Part shown: positions 24,381 through 36,599 of the stretch, piece by piece
Numbering within the stretch: the stretch's first letter is position 1
Layout: every line of letters begins with the position of its first letter
DNA from: Choanephora cucurbitarum
Lineage: Eukaryota; Mucoromycota; Mucoromycetes; Mucorales; Choanephoraceae
NCBI GenBank assembly: GCA_025331435.1
Contig: JAIWNI010000069.1
Coordinates: 62,001-126,000, forward strand
DNA length: 64,000 nt
Reading direction: 5' to 3'
Translations under genes and position numbers: made by a program
The notes under the pieces: generated by a model
What the model saw: only the letters and a program-made list of their open reading frames with translations
Database searches by the model: none
What the model was told of the DNA's origin: nothing

Positions 24381-24388
24381 TATATATA
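24381..24388 (+). promoter_or_regulatory. TATA box of the SOD gene
   Basis: TATATATA lies about 60 bp upstream of the SOD start codon and is followed by a pyrimidine-rich leader, a typical core-promoter layout. Confidence 0.55.
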
Positions 24389-24443
24389 AGGAGAATGTAG
24401 ATCATTTTCTTTCTTAATTTTTCTATTAACTTTAACAGATCAA

Positions 24444-25185
24444 ATGCTTTTTTTCAAATCAACTATTACTGCTACCTTTGCGGCCGCTTTTTGCTTCTTA
24501 GGATCCTCTATGGTTTCTGCCCAACCTGCTGAAGCTATAGCTTATCTTACTGGTATCAACACAATTGATAATAGTACCATCTCGGGTACTGTTAGGTTCA
24601 CTCAAAGTGATGATGATGCACCTACTCAAATTGTTGCTAACATTACTGGTTTGAGTGTCGGCAAACACGGTATTCATATTCATCAATTTGGTGATATCTC
24701 TCAAGGTAAAAACAGAAGGAATTTGCTTTTCAAGTGATAAATTAAACAAATTGAATCTTCAATAGGTTGTGCCACTGTTGGTCCTCATTTTAATCCTTTC
24801 AACAGAACTCATCATGGTCCCTATGACAAAGATAGACATGTTGGTGATCTTGGTAACATTATAGCAGAAACAAACGGTTCTGCCTACCTGGAATTGTCTA
24901 GTGACCTTGTCGAATTGAGTGGCAAATATTCTATTATCGGGTAAGTTGTTATTTCAACAATAGGTGTGATAAAACATGTTCTAACAGAAAGTATTAGCCG
25001 TGCTATTGCTGTTCATTCTGGCGAAGATGATCTTGGTCTAGGTAACTCTCCCTTGTCCAGTAAGAATGGTAATGCTGGCCTACGATGGGCTTGTGGTGCT
25101 ATTGCTTGTAAGTGTTGCATAGAGAGATAGAGTGTATGAAATAAGATATTCACCTTTTCATAATTTAGATGCCTTTAATGAATAA
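24444..25185 (+). CDS. Secreted Cu/Zn superoxide dismutase
   Basis: Exons 24444-24705, 24766-24940, 24998-25107 and 25169-25185 give 564 nt and 187 aa. A signal peptide of about 26 residues ends near SMVSA. All metal ligands are present: HIH, H in GPHFNP, HHGP, RHVGDLG and AVHSGEDD. The disulfide Cys pair (GCATVGPHF and RWACGAI) and the active-site Arg before WACG are also present. The enzyme converts superoxide to oxygen and hydrogen peroxide, here in the secretory pathway or cell wall. The final exon encodes only a few residues. It looks functional. Confidence 0.93.
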
Positions 25186-25807
25186 AAGAAGATTTCATTC
25201 ATGTCTGATTCCCATGTACATAACTCAGACTTAGAATGTATACTGTACAGATAATCAATAAAGATTTTTCTTGAAAAAAGACATTTGTTAGAAATCATAA
25301 ACTATCTATTTTCAAATCTCAGTAACCGTACGCCCTATTATAAGATTGATTATTTTTAAAAGTCACCATATGCTTATGTCTCTACTGTGTATGAAATGGG
25401 TAAACATTAACACAAGTAAACTGTTCATAGCATATCCATTCCTTTCGAAGAGGTTACACTCAATGGTGTCATTAGTTGAGAGTATTCATATGTGTCTCCT
25501 CAACATGTAGAACCATTTAATGCAATAAGCCATTAGTATTTATTTTGGAATTAACCTGAGCTTTTTCTCTTTATTCAAGGGAAGATGCTCGGTGTTAAGC
25601 AATGTTAACAGAATACCAAAGCAATTAGTGTAACAGGTACAATTTCAATGTACGACTTTTTTCCAAGCTAAAAAAAAAGGATGTCAATCTTTTAACCCTA
25701 ATTTTTTCTACTTGTTCTCTTTACTCTTTCTTTTTTTAAAAACTCGAAAGCAGCCAACCCACAAAAACAGAAGAGGGAAGGATAAGAAAAAGGGAGGAGA
25801 AAATACT
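25186..25807. other. Intergenic
   Basis: SOD 3' region and promoter region of the M28 protease gene. Nothing else recognised. Confidence 0.5.
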
Positions 25808-28800
25808 ATGGCGTCAAAAACTTCAAGTCACAAACCAGCTTATGGTTATGGCTCTCAAGAGAGAACACCTTCCAAGATCGCACGATCTTGGTTTATTCTC
25901 ATAGTAGCCATTTTATCCGGGTTTTCAATTGCCTTTCGCCTTCACTATAGACTGCCTACACCCACTCACCATGATGGATATAACCCAGTGACAGGCTTAT
26001 CAGACTTCTCGGAAAGCAATGCCGTGGATATTATCTCTCATTTGAGTGATCGTATTGGTTACCGTAATGATTACATACGCGTATTAAGATAGAGCAGAAG
26101 CTAACCTATTTGATGATGATAGGCATTGTTGGTACTATAGAAGAGAAACAGACCTATGATTATATCCATGATGTTCTTTTAAAATATCAAGCAGAAGCTC
26201 AAGGCAAAGCAGGCTCACCTAAATTTGATATCTGGGTTCAACAAGGCACAAGTTCACATCGTTTTGATATTGTAGAGAAAAGTAAAGTTGTGAACAAAAT
26301 ATTGCTTTGTACAAAAAAAAAGAAGTTACTAACCAAATTTCGCTTTAGTGGTCTTGAAGGCTTATACCAATGTAACTAATATTGTTGTTCGTCTATCTTG
26401 TCCAATTCACCCTGATCATCCTGAAGATCGTAGCTGTGAAGAAAACGCAGTCTTGATGAATTCCCATTTCGATACAACTTTGGGTTCTCCTGGTGCTACG
26501 GATGATGGCTCAGGTATTGCTGTCATGATGGACCTTGTCCGTGTTCTTAGTAAGCGTGATTGGACTGATTACAAAAATGCTATTGTGTTCTGTAAGTTGT
26601 CTCTTTTTTTTTTGATATTTGTAGTATGAAAAGAAATTGACATTTGTATTTTAGTATTCAATGGTGCTGAAGAGTCATTACAAGATGCTTCTCATGCTTT
26701 CATCACAATGCATGAAGTCAAAGACAGGTAAAGAGAAACAATTATAGGATGAAAGGCGTTTTTGTGTTAACAGATTTTTTTCTGAAAGTATTCGTTCTGT
26801 TATTAATATTGATTCTTGTGGCACAAGTGGTCGAGAAATCTTATTTCAAGCAAATTCTCGAGAAATGGTAGAGGCTTATAAACAAGCCCCTTATCCTCAT
26901 GGCACAGTGATGGTAAGCTATCGATCTCTTTTTCATTTGACCCATTCACTCATGATTTATTGATTTGTTTAAGGCAAACGATGTATTCCGTACAGGTTTA
27001 ATCTTATCTGATACAGATTTCAGACAGTTTGTTCAATATGGCAACTTGACTGGTATTGATATGGCTATCTACAAAAACTCTTATCTCTACCACACCCATC
27101 TCGACTTAACAAACTATCTTGAATCAGGCGCCATTCAACATTTGGGTGCCAATACATTAGCCATCGTCAACTACTTGGCTCAAAACGCTACCTTGACCGG
27201 CATTGTGCCCTCAAGTGAAGTTGTCTTCTTTGATGTCCAAGGTCTCTTTTTTATTGTCTATTCATGGGCCACAGCCTATACAATTCAGATGGCCACAGTT
27301 GTATTTGTCTCTCTCTATTTCACTTATATTGTCTACAAGACTCATACCTCATCCCCTTATCGATCCATTCAACATATCTTGCTATCCTATACCAAATCTG
27401 TCTTGTCTATCTATCTCAGTATGATCAGTGCTATGGTACTACCTATTACAGTAGCCATGGTTTTGACCTCTGGAGGATTTGATCGTCATATGGCCTGGTT
27501 TAAGCATGAATGGTATGGTGCCTTGATCTATAGTCCCATGGGGTTGATAGGTGCTTATGGTATCCAATATCTCTCTTATTTCGTTCCTGGACCTGAACAT
27601 TTCGATATGGAATACGGTACATTGAATTCATTGATGTTGATGTTTGCCATCAGTACAGCCTTAGCTACCTTGACAGGTGTTGCTAGTTCTTATATCTTCT
27701 GGCTTTATTGTTCTATCCTATGGATGACTAGTGCCTTGAATGAATGGTGTCTTCGTCCTGCAGCCAGCAAGATATATTTGCCTCAGGTAGGTACAGGTGC
27801 CTATGTTGCCTCTAGTTTTGTTCTCTCCTTGCTTTATTCCGATTATGCTTTTGCTCTTGTCGATATCTTTGTGCCCTTGACAGGTCGTATGGGTGTAGAC
27901 ACACCTGTAGATGCTATTGTGGCTGTCATTTTTGGTATGGTCATCTTCATGATCTCATTGCCTTCTGTTGCTCATATTCATCGATTCGGTCGACATGTCT
28001 TGAAGAAACTGTTGACTCTCTTGGCTATCCTTCAAGTGACTGTCCTTATAGCTGTCTATATCGGAGGTGGACATGAAGGACGTTGGGCTTTCCCTTATGA
28101 TGAACTTCACCCTAAGCGATTGTAAGTCAATACGGTACATATGTAATGAGGCGCTAAATTCATGTCTGTATTTGAAATTAGGTTTGTTCAACAACTCAAG
28201 AATTTAACATCAGGCGAGATTACAGTGAATATCGCTCAATTGGATCATGGACCTTATATTCAAACTGTCGTGGATAGACTAGAGCAAGAGTTGGGTGTTC
28301 AAGCTGAAGTACGTCATACAGACAATATGAACGATTGGGATTGTGTCTACCCTTTCAGTTCCTTTATGAGTAGCCATCGATTTGATGTAGAGCCCTATAT
28401 TCACCAACACGCTCAACTCAACAGCAGCCTGCGCCCAATCGATACACTCTCGGGTCCCTTCCCTGAAGTAAAGGTGGTTCAGGACCATTATGACCCTCAC
28501 ACAGGTGTTCGTTCCATGTCCCTGGTCTGTCTATCACCTAGTTATACCTGGACAGTAATTGCCTTTGATGGCCATGTGGTTGACTGGAGTATTCAAGATG
28601 AAGCACCTCTTGCAGAAGCATCGCGTTATGTTGTGCGCCATGTGAGTGGGTATGGTAATGATGGTTGGACACTTGATGTATCACTCAAGGTACCTGAAGA
28701 AGACCGCGATTTGGCTGAGAGAGGTGATTGGAAGGTTCGATTTGAGTTCACTGCATTGGAGAAAGAAGGATTTGCTGGTAAAGGAGAAGAACGTAAGGTG

Positions 28801-28896
28801 GGTCAAGTTGGAATTCTTTCGATTGTTCGTCGATCTTTGCCTGTTTGGATTTCTCCTACCTGGCTTAGTTCAGTAGTTCAAGTATGGTATCTTTAA
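25808..28896 (+). CDS. PFF1: M28 family membrane metallopeptidase (Pff1/ERMP1-like)
   Basis: Seven exons (25808-26063, 26123-26281, 26349-26591, 26655-26727, 26774-26912, 26974-28121, 28182-28896) give 2733 nt and 910 aa. One N-terminal membrane segment (SWFILIVAILSGFSIAF) precedes an M28 catalytic domain. The zinc-site motifs are NSHFDTT, GATDDGSG, FNGAEES, NIDSCG and YHTHLD. A multi-span membrane region follows, from about VVFFDVQGLFFIVYSW to IAVYIGGG, and then a C-terminal lumenal domain. This is the layout of yeast vacuolar membrane protease Pff1 and animal ERMP1, predicted Zn aminopeptidases. The start at 25808 follows an A-rich leader; an upstream ATG at 25712 would add a basic tail. 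Confidence 0.92.
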
Positions 28897-29003
28897 TTTA
28901 TGTTGTATAAAAAAAGTTTTATTTTTCTTTAATGTGTGTGATTGTGTGTATACATAAATGCGGGATGGATGATTTTAATGAAATGTTTGTCTTTTTGTTT
29001 GTT

Positions 29004-31095
29004 TTACTCGAGCTTGTCCTTTTCAGCACGATCATGAACCAATTGAGCTACCTTGTAAGCAAGATCGTCTGTTTCAGCACGAGAAGCAGCTTCAGCATAG
29101 ACACGAACGGCATCTTCAGTACCAGAAGCACTATACAGTTTCTTTTAGTCTAAATATACATAAATAGAGTGTTATCTTATATTTACCGAACGAATGAACG
29201 ACCGTTACTGTATTTAGCAACTAAAGCATCGATTTCTGCTTGAAGACCAGCAGGTTCAACCAATTGACGTTCAGCATTGGTTGTCTTGAAGATATGTCTA
29301 TCAGGCACAACTACCTTGACAAGACGGTTAGGAAGATCGGTGTAAGCTTGATCCCATTCTTCGAAACCCCATTGACGGCTGGTAAGGATGGCTTCTACCA
29401 GAAGCATATCAGAGATAGCATCACCTACAGTTTGGTTAATCAATTCTGTCAAAGCTTCCAATTGAGCAATTGCTTGCTTTTGAGCAGGTGTTTGACTGAT
29501 TTAAAAGAGAAACGATTATTACATTGTCAATCATAACTTGAATAGACTTACGATTCAGCAGACTTGATGGTGTTAAGAGCATGAGGGCTAAAGAGAACAG
29601 TACCGTGACCATTGGCTTCAAAATAGACACCAACATCGTATTTTTCAGCTTCGTGATGAAGATGCTTGACACCAGTAGAAACACAAGAGACAGGAACATT
29701 CTAAAAAGAGATAAACCTGATAAGCTTCTTTTCATCTTTCACAAACAAGAAAGTGACTTACCAAAACCTTAGTAAGGTAGTTGGTGGAACTACCGTTAGC
29801 ATAAGCAGTTTGAACAACACCAACCTTGATGGATTCAATACCAGCTTCCTTGACAAGTTCAGCGATAAAAAGGGCAGCAAGACCAGCAATCTTGTCACCA
29901 TCCAAAAGTCTGAAAGTACCATCTTCAGTAGCATAGTAGAAGACAATACGATCAGCATCACCATCAAAAGAACAGTATCTTTCACCAGCCTTTAAGGTGA
30001 CACCATGGGGACCACGTTGTTGAGTTTTGACGAAATCAGCACCACACTACATAACCCTTCATTAGACGTGTTGTTCACAATCCCTTGTAAGAAGCAACTT
30101 ACGTTTTTGTTCAATTGGCCTAAACCGGTAATATCATCATTGACTACTTGAACAGATAAGACATCTTCGGAAATAAACTTGGTCATTTCGCGAAGTTTAG
30201 GAGCACCTACACCATTGGCACAATCAACCACCAGAGTAGACAAACGAGGCTTACCCTTCTATAACAGGCTTTCAATAAAGAAAGATCTCTTTGAATATTT
30301 TCTCTCCTTTAACTTACCACAGCAGTAGTATAAGCAGCTGTCAATTTCTTATAATAACCTTCTTCAGTGGGTTCACCATAAGCGTCATTTGTGCCAGCTG
30401 TGTTAATACAACGAACAAGATAATGAAGCATGGGTGTAGTCTTCAAGCCATAGTTGGTATGTTGAGCACCAGAAGCCTTCAAACCAAGTTCAAGTGCTTG
30501 TACCAATTGAGGACAACTGGGTCTATTTTGTTTTAAGACATAGATGTAAGCTATATGTATGAAACGCGTCCGTAGCAACTCTTACCTTGTATCGTGTGCA
30601 TAAATAACTTGAGCAGGAGCTTGGATATCAATCTTGTTTTGGGCAACAATTTCATCAATGACTTGGATAAGTGCTTCGCCTTCCTTAGCATTAGCAAGTT
30701 TAGTAGCATAGACTTCCCAAGATTGCTCCAACATTTCACCACGAGGATCAACCAATTTGACACCGTTATCCTAATTTTTTTTTTGGTTAACATTCGAATC
30801 GTTTTTTTCTCCTTAACACTCTTTACCTCTTCAGGGTTGTGAGAAGCAGTGATCATGACACCAATAGTAGAACCATTCAACTTCTTGGAACGCAAACTGG
30901 CCAAGATAGCAACCTTGTACATGACAGAACCCAAAACATCAGCCCTGAAATCCTACAGTAAGTTTGATTGATTCACTTCAAATGATTGTGACAGACTTAC
31001 TTGGAACGGAAACCAGCGGTACCGTAAGTATAGACGAAATCAGGTACTTCGTGGGGAATGAAGTTAGCTTGGATGGCAGCAGTATCGAAAGACAT
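29004..31095 (-). CDS. PCM1: Phosphoacetylglucosamine mutase (Pcm1/Agm1)
   Basis: Nine exons (31095-31001, 30944-30827, 30770-30586, 30522-30318, 30258-30103, 30046-29762, 29700-29552, 29495-29187, 29130-29004) give 1629 nt and 542 aa. The phosphoserine loop TASHNP, the metal loop DGDADR, the sugar-binding [12 protein letters not shown] and the phosphate-binding loop RASGTED are present. The last is usually RPSGTED. The enzyme interconverts GlcNAc-6-P and GlcNAc-1-P for UDP-GlcNAc, the precursor of chitin and N-glycans. Convergent with the M28 gene, stops about 107 bp apart. Essential in yeast, so likely functional. Confidence 0.93.
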
Positions 31096-31751
31096 TGGTA
31101 GTTGTTATGAAAGTAAAGAGAAGAAAGAAAAAGAAAGTAAAAGTAAAAATAGGAACGGTTTTTAATATTAGACACACGTGTATTACAAGCTATTGAATGT
31201 CCGAAGCATTTGGAGGGCGTTATGGAATAGGCCATAAAGTAAAAAGAGAACGAGGACAGTAAAGTGGGTTCTAGAAAGCCTAAAGACTTTTCCTTTTATT
31301 TTTAGTACATATTTAAACTGAATGATATTATGAATGGACGCGTCTTGAAGCAGTTGAAAATCTCTTTTTCTCTGTCGCATTATGTAGCCCACAAACACTA
31401 ATATGCAGCCTTTCCTGATAAAGAGAGGTGTTGGGTATAGATATCACCACACTGTTACGGAGTCGGAACGAGAACTTAAATGGGCTATGATATAACAATA
31501 GATATACAAAATAAAAAGGTAAAAAGAAATGCAGTAATGAGTTTGCATAATCATACAAAGGATTAGGCAAAGAGCATTATGTTTCTGAACGCTTGGATAT
31601 CTTACACTTTAGAGGGACTTGTCATTAAACTTGTTCAATTTTAGCTTAGAGCCGCTTTAGTTGAAGAGACTGAAATAAATAGAACCCGTTTTCATTGATA
31701 AGTGAATAATAAGGAATACCTATATCAATACCATGAAGATGTCCTACCTTG
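31096..31751. other. Intergenic promoter region
   Basis: Lies between the divergent Agm1 and THUMP methyltransferase genes. Short open frames here lack motifs. Confidence 0.45.
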
Positions 31752-32071
31752 ATGGTGGCATTGATCTCTAAGGCAGGACCACCTGAGGTAAGCAACGGGA
31801 AGAACAGTAGGAACATGAGGTTTTAATGCTGATATCTTACAACTTGCTATAGAATTTACTGAATTTGCCACGAGTCTCTAATTTTAACAATATTTACATC
31901 AATTGGCCAATCATTTCTTACGGTTGATTTTTTTTTTAGGGAGGAAAGGAATTTCAAGCCAGAAAAAAAAAATTTAAAAAGTTTAATCATGATTCATGCA
32001 CTTGTTGTATTTCATGTCCCTGAAGGTAAAGCAATAATACAAGTTGAACAAAAGACTCAAATGAGCCATAG

Positions 32072-33227
32072 GTCTAGAATTCATAGCAGCCAGAGACATT
32101 GAAAGCGCACTTCCGTTCGAATCCACGATTACACATGAACCAAAGACAGGTTATGTTCATGTCTCTTGTCAAGTCGAAAGTTATCTCTGGCTCAAAGACT
32201 TTATTCGAAACGCACGCATCTATAGTATCTACAGTGCTACCTTAATTGCTTCTGTATCCAACTTAAATGTACTGTCGACTGAACTGTTAGAGGACATTAC
32301 TCGTCAAGCACCATGGCATGCGATCCTACCCGATGCACCTTCCCATGCCTCATTTCGAGCTACTTTTAAAAAGGGCCGTTTAAAGCATGCGATCCCTAGT
32401 CAGACATTGGCAGGTCATATGGGGTCTATCTTTAGTTCGTTTTATCCTGATTGGAAGGTGAAGGTGACAGACTATGATTATGAAATCATAGGTCTTTGGT
32501 TACCTGACCATCAGTTTTTGTTGGGTCTTACTTTACCTATTCGAGATCAAGCTCAGCGTCATCGTATCTACACTGGACGTACCAGTCTAAATCCATGCAT
32601 TGCCTATTGTCTTGTCTTGTTGGCAGATCCAAAACCAGGTCAGATTGTATTTGATATGTGTTGTGGTACAGCTACTATACCAATTGAGGGAGCATCTCGA
32701 TTCAAAGATGTGTTTTGGCTAGGTGGTGAAGGTAAGCTCCAAGAAGAAACAAGAATAGACGATTTGAGCTGAATAGGGTTTAGTGAAAATGGAGACATTG
32801 ACAGAATTAGCATTGGGTAATGTCAAGTATTGTGGTCTAAAAAATGTGGATTTGATGCTGAGTGATGGAAGGAAATTATGTTACCGAGATGGGTTGATGG
32901 ATATGATTGTGTCTGGTAAAATATCAATGAACCAAAAAAGAAAAGATCTGTTTTTTTTTAACTTATTCTGGCTCTATGTTAGATTGGCCTTGGGGATTAA
33001 GAGAGAATTCATATAAACAAATTCAGGGTTTATATCCGAAATTCATGAAACAAATGTGGCGAGTACTTAAGCCTGAGGGTAAAGCCTATATTGTGACACA
33101 AGGACATAAATTGATGAAGAGAGTATTGGACTATGATTGGTGCCAAAAGCTATGGAAGGTTGAACACATTTTACCTTTTGGTATTGGTGGTTATGATGTG
33201 AATCTCTATATTTTGTCTAAAATTTAA
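32072..33227 (+). CDS. THUMP-domain SAM-dependent RNA methyltransferase (THUMPD2/3-Trm14 type); 5' exon unresolved
   Basis: Exons 32072-32731, 32784-32915 and 32983-33227 are in phase. The first begins GLEFIAARDIESALPF, typical of the start of THUMP methyltransferases. Next come a THUMP-like region, then the Rossmann motif VFDMCCGTATIPIEG, then SDWPWGLRENS in the position of the family's DxPxG catalytic motif. The C-terminus is VNLYILSKI. Relatives make N2-methylguanosine in tRNA. The first coding exon is uncertain: an ATG at 31752 (MVALISKAGPPE, then GTAAGC) has the wrong phase to join directly, so a small exon may be missing. Confidence 0.8.
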
Positions 33228-33402
33228 ATAATAATTTTTTCATTGTGACCGCTTAAGTGTGTGTAGATAATGTGTGTAGATAATGTGTGCATATTGTGTG
33301 TGTGTGTGTATCCTTTCTCATACATCGATATATTTTTTTTTTCCATTTTTTTCTTTTTTTTTTGAAAACATACAATCTACTCGGTTTTTCTTATAACATA
33401 AT

Positions 33403-34005
33403 ATGGATAACAATCATGATGTAATGGATTCGTATGAATCAACAGAGAATGCACTGCTGGATTCATTCAAGGCAGCAGCACTCAAAGTAACTACACTCTA
33501 TAAAGATTCATTGGCTCAAAATCGAAAAGCCTATGCGGCAGGATACCAACAAGCACTCCAGGACCTGTATGAGTTCTTGAGCAGTACGCAGCAGCCCGAG
33601 CAAGGTTTCATTCCTGTAGAAGATGTCCTTCAATTTGCTAGACAAAGGAACAATCAGCTGGTATCTGAAATCAAAGGAACTCCTCAACCTGTACAACCTC
33701 AGCCTCAACCTCAAAAGGAACACCCAAAAGCGAGTCCCTTTCAGATAGATCCTCATGCTCAGTTTACTTTTACGCACGAAATAGCCAATCCACGCCATGA
33801 TGTTTGGGATACCGCTGCTCACTTATCAGATAATAACAAGCGTCGATGGGTGATGCCGAATGAGCTCTCATTTATGGGAAGGTCCATGAATCTGGATATA
33901 TTACATGAACAACCATCACCTTTCAAAAGAGGAAGAACAAGACGTGATGATCAAGATATGTTATCACAGTCACAATCAATGCAGGCACACCAACAACAAC
34001 AACAA

Positions 34006-34036
<31 letters not shown>

Positions 34037-34158
34037 AACAACATTATGCTCAACTGTTACAACAACAACAAGAACAACAACAACAACAATTCGCTCAACA
34101 ACAACAGCAACAGCAATCATCATTTCAATCGCCTTTTTACCAACAACCACCTCTATGA
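33403..34158 (+). CDS. HAPSTR1/TAPR1-like protein with polyglutamine tail
   Basis: A single exon of 251 aa. Residues 18-60 (FKAAALKVTTLYKDS, then AYAAGYQQALQDLYEFL) resemble the conserved core of the C16orf72/HAPSTR1 family, in which an amphipathic helix with LYKES precedes a GYQ segment. The following low-complexity tail carries PQPQPQ, SFMGRSMNLDIL and long glutamine runs encoded by CAA/CAG (about 33990-34120). HAPSTR1 works with the HUWE1 ubiquitin ligase in stress responses in animals; carrying that over to this fungus is inference. Confidence 0.5.
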
Positions 34159-34840
34159 TTTATGTATATATAATTATATTTATAGCACAATCACCCTATT
34201 AGATGATCACCCTCTACTTCCCCTCTTTTATTTTGTTTCTATCTCTTCATTGTATATTATAGCCATAAACACACACACACACACACTTTTATCCTAATAA
34301 CCATAATAAACACTTTTCCTCAAGTTTTTATTCAATTCAATAATGACAAAAAAAGACAGGTTACAAGAAAGCGTACAAGATAGAGTTTGTGTCTACTACA
34401 GTAGCTGCAAACTAAGGGCCTTTTTCAGTAGTTCAGAGTTGAATGTAAACCTTGACAATCGTCAATTGATGGGTGCCTATAAAAAAAGACAAAAATCAAG
34501 GGGTAAAATGGCAGATTACGCTTTAAATAGTTTATTTACTGCAACATGGCTTTAAAGTTGAAATGAAAATCAACAAACATCTTTGAAGGTATCTGAAATT
34601 GTTGTTCAGTCATTAAAGCAGTATGTAGCTTCTCTTTCTAGATACAGACAAGTTAGAATATAGGTAAAATAGACACATGTTTTTGATATTTACATAATGA
34701 TAGGTCATGTCATGATAAACCACTTGAAATAATTCTGCATCTTGAATCATTTGCCTTGTGAGTTCATGCTTAATGCATTGTTTCAGTAACTATTTTGTTT
34801 TGAAATACAGAATTAATTATCATACAAGAATTCATAAAGC
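34159..34840. other. Intergenic
   Basis: 3' regions of two convergent genes, including a CA repeat at about 34269-34286. A 70-codon frame at 34343-34555 is judged non-coding. Confidence 0.5.
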
Positions 34841-35621
34841 CTACTTTACATTCTTATTTGCTTGATAGACATTCTTTTGTGATCGAATGGCAGGTAATTG
34901 TTGCTGTGAATGAGATCGACTGGGTTTTTGTAATGAAGAAGGCTTAGGTAAAGGCATCATTAGAGCTGGTTCAGTCTTTGTCAATTGTTCCATCATGGCT
35001 TCCTCCATGCTAGATTCCGATGTAGATTCAGCATGAATAGATACAAATTCATGATAGGAACGAAGACGATGTGCATACAATGTTAGCTCATTCTCATCTT
35101 TTTGGCCATACAGAATAAGGTGCATGGAACTATCTGAATGGTCCATTTGAAGGATCAATGCTTTGGTTGTTGTTTGACTGGGATCAAACTTTGCAAGGAA
35201 ATTAGCTTGTTTACGCAACATGCTTTCTATAGAGCTTACCTGATCACCAAAGACGGAATGAAAGAACTGATTTTGTTGTTCAAGAGAATAGCTTTCTAAA
35301 TGAGTTAGCATATTAGATGATATTTAGAGCAACAAAAGAAAAAAAAAAAGCTCTGTTAGACTTACGCTTCCCAACGCCAATGATCATACATATAAAGACT
35401 GACAGCTTTCGTATCAACAATACCCTTGAGTGCAAAAGAGACTTGATATTGTGGAATAGGTGGGTTATGTGGATCACCATGAAATAAGCATAATTGAAAT
35501 GACTTTTCTTGCCATTTGGGATCTTCTTTGTCATCAGTTCATGTCTTTTATGGTTCTCACAAAAGCTTTTACCTTGACCTAATGAAAAGGATCCAACACA
35601 CAATGAAGGTCTCATCGACAT
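34841..35621 (-). CDS. Conserved-looking hypothetical protein, 219 aa
   Basis: Exons 35621-35573, 35525-35366 and 35291-34841 give 660 nt in phase. The protein begins MSMRPSLCVGSF. It has an early beta-rich segment (FQLCLFHGDP, YQVSFALKGIVDTKAV, MYDHWRWEAY) and then a helical segment (FHSVFGDQVSSIESMLRKQ). A further beta-rich part (ALILQMDHSDSSMHLILYG) and a Ser/Gln-rich tail follow. I do not recognise the family; a PH-like fold is conceivable from the strand pattern. Its start is 80 bp from the divergent Vma12 start, so the two may share a promoter. Confidence 0.65.
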
Positions 35622-35701
35622 GAGAGGAAATAAACCAGAGCGTAGAAAAAATAAATAAAAACAAGAACGACTTTTTTCTTTTTTTTAAGTTTATTTTAGA
35701 A

Positions 35702-36503
35702 ATGAAGTTTAAACTGACACCATTGATTCAGCATCATGTAAAAGAGGCACTCGATCATCCTGATCTCTCTATTGTTTATCGGGAAGAAGCAGAGGAAATA
35801 AAAATAGTGGATCTTGAAGAGACAAGTTTATATCCAGTCTCTATGGATCTTGTTCACCATATAGCTGATGTCACAGGTGATGAGAAAGATTCGAAAGTAA
35901 CATGTGTACAGTAAACCTAACTCTGAACCTTATAGGCAATTACTTTCATGAACTCATCGTTGGATCTGGTCTCTACTTTGAGCCTAAAGAAGAAACACCT
36001 CAGGTAGTCCTACATAAAGAAGAATGCACAATCCTGGTATTTATCTATTTTCTTTTCGTAAGGATCCTGCCTTTTTAGCCTATATGGAGAAATTACGTGC
36101 AGAACAAAAGGAACGCGAATATAAGCAGATGGTTTCTGATGTGATTCATTCTGAAGATCAAAAGTTCAATCTTGGGATCAAGCCAAGTGAAATCAAAGAA
36201 GTCAAGAGTCATATAGCTACCATTTTCAATATCCTTTTCTCTATGTGCGCTGTCTATACTGCTGTTTATAAGGCTTCTGCATCCATTACAAGTGACTTTG
36301 GTATGGTAAGTGATATCTCTTTAAAAAGAAATAGATATGAAAATTTATGCAAAAAAAAAAAAAAATAGCAAGTACTTTTAAGCTTAGGTGGCGCTCTTTT
36401 AATTGGTGTAGTTGAAGTCGTGTTGTATGTTAATTATGCATACCAATCAACCACAGAAAAGAAAAAAAAGACCAAAAGAAAGCACACATTGACCACACTT
36501 TAA
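35702..36503 (+). CDS. VMA12: V-ATPase assembly factor Vma12/TMEM199
   Basis: Exons 35702-35876, 35936-36003, 36063-36305 and 36369-36503 give 621 nt and 206 aa. The N-terminal cytosolic part ends in the conserved segment DPAFLAYMEKLRAEQKEREY. Two membrane segments follow (ATIFNILFSMCAVYTAVY and LLSLGGALLIGVVEVVLYV) and then a Lys-rich tail (KKKKTKRKH), which could act in ER retention. Vma12 resides in the ER and, with Vma22 and Vma21, assembles the V0 sector of the vacuolar proton pump. Confidence 0.88.
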
Positions 36504-36599
36504 ACTCACATTCTCCTTATACCTGTATATTTTCTCCCCCCTCTTTTAATTTGTACTACATTAAAAAATCAAGTACGATGCTTGTTTAAATAATCAATA

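Noticed and set aside
32107..32125. tRNA B-box-like GTTCGAATCC
   Set aside because: It lies inside the THUMP methyltransferase coding exon and has no A box or acceptor stem at the right distance.
33905..34297. Asn-rich frame overlapping the polyglutamine tail
   Set aside because: It is a shifted reading of the CAA repeat in the HAPSTR1-like gene.
34343..34555. 70-codon plus-strand frame after the HAPSTR1-like gene
   Set aside because: No recognisable motif and A-rich composition; likely 3' untranslated or intergenic DNA.
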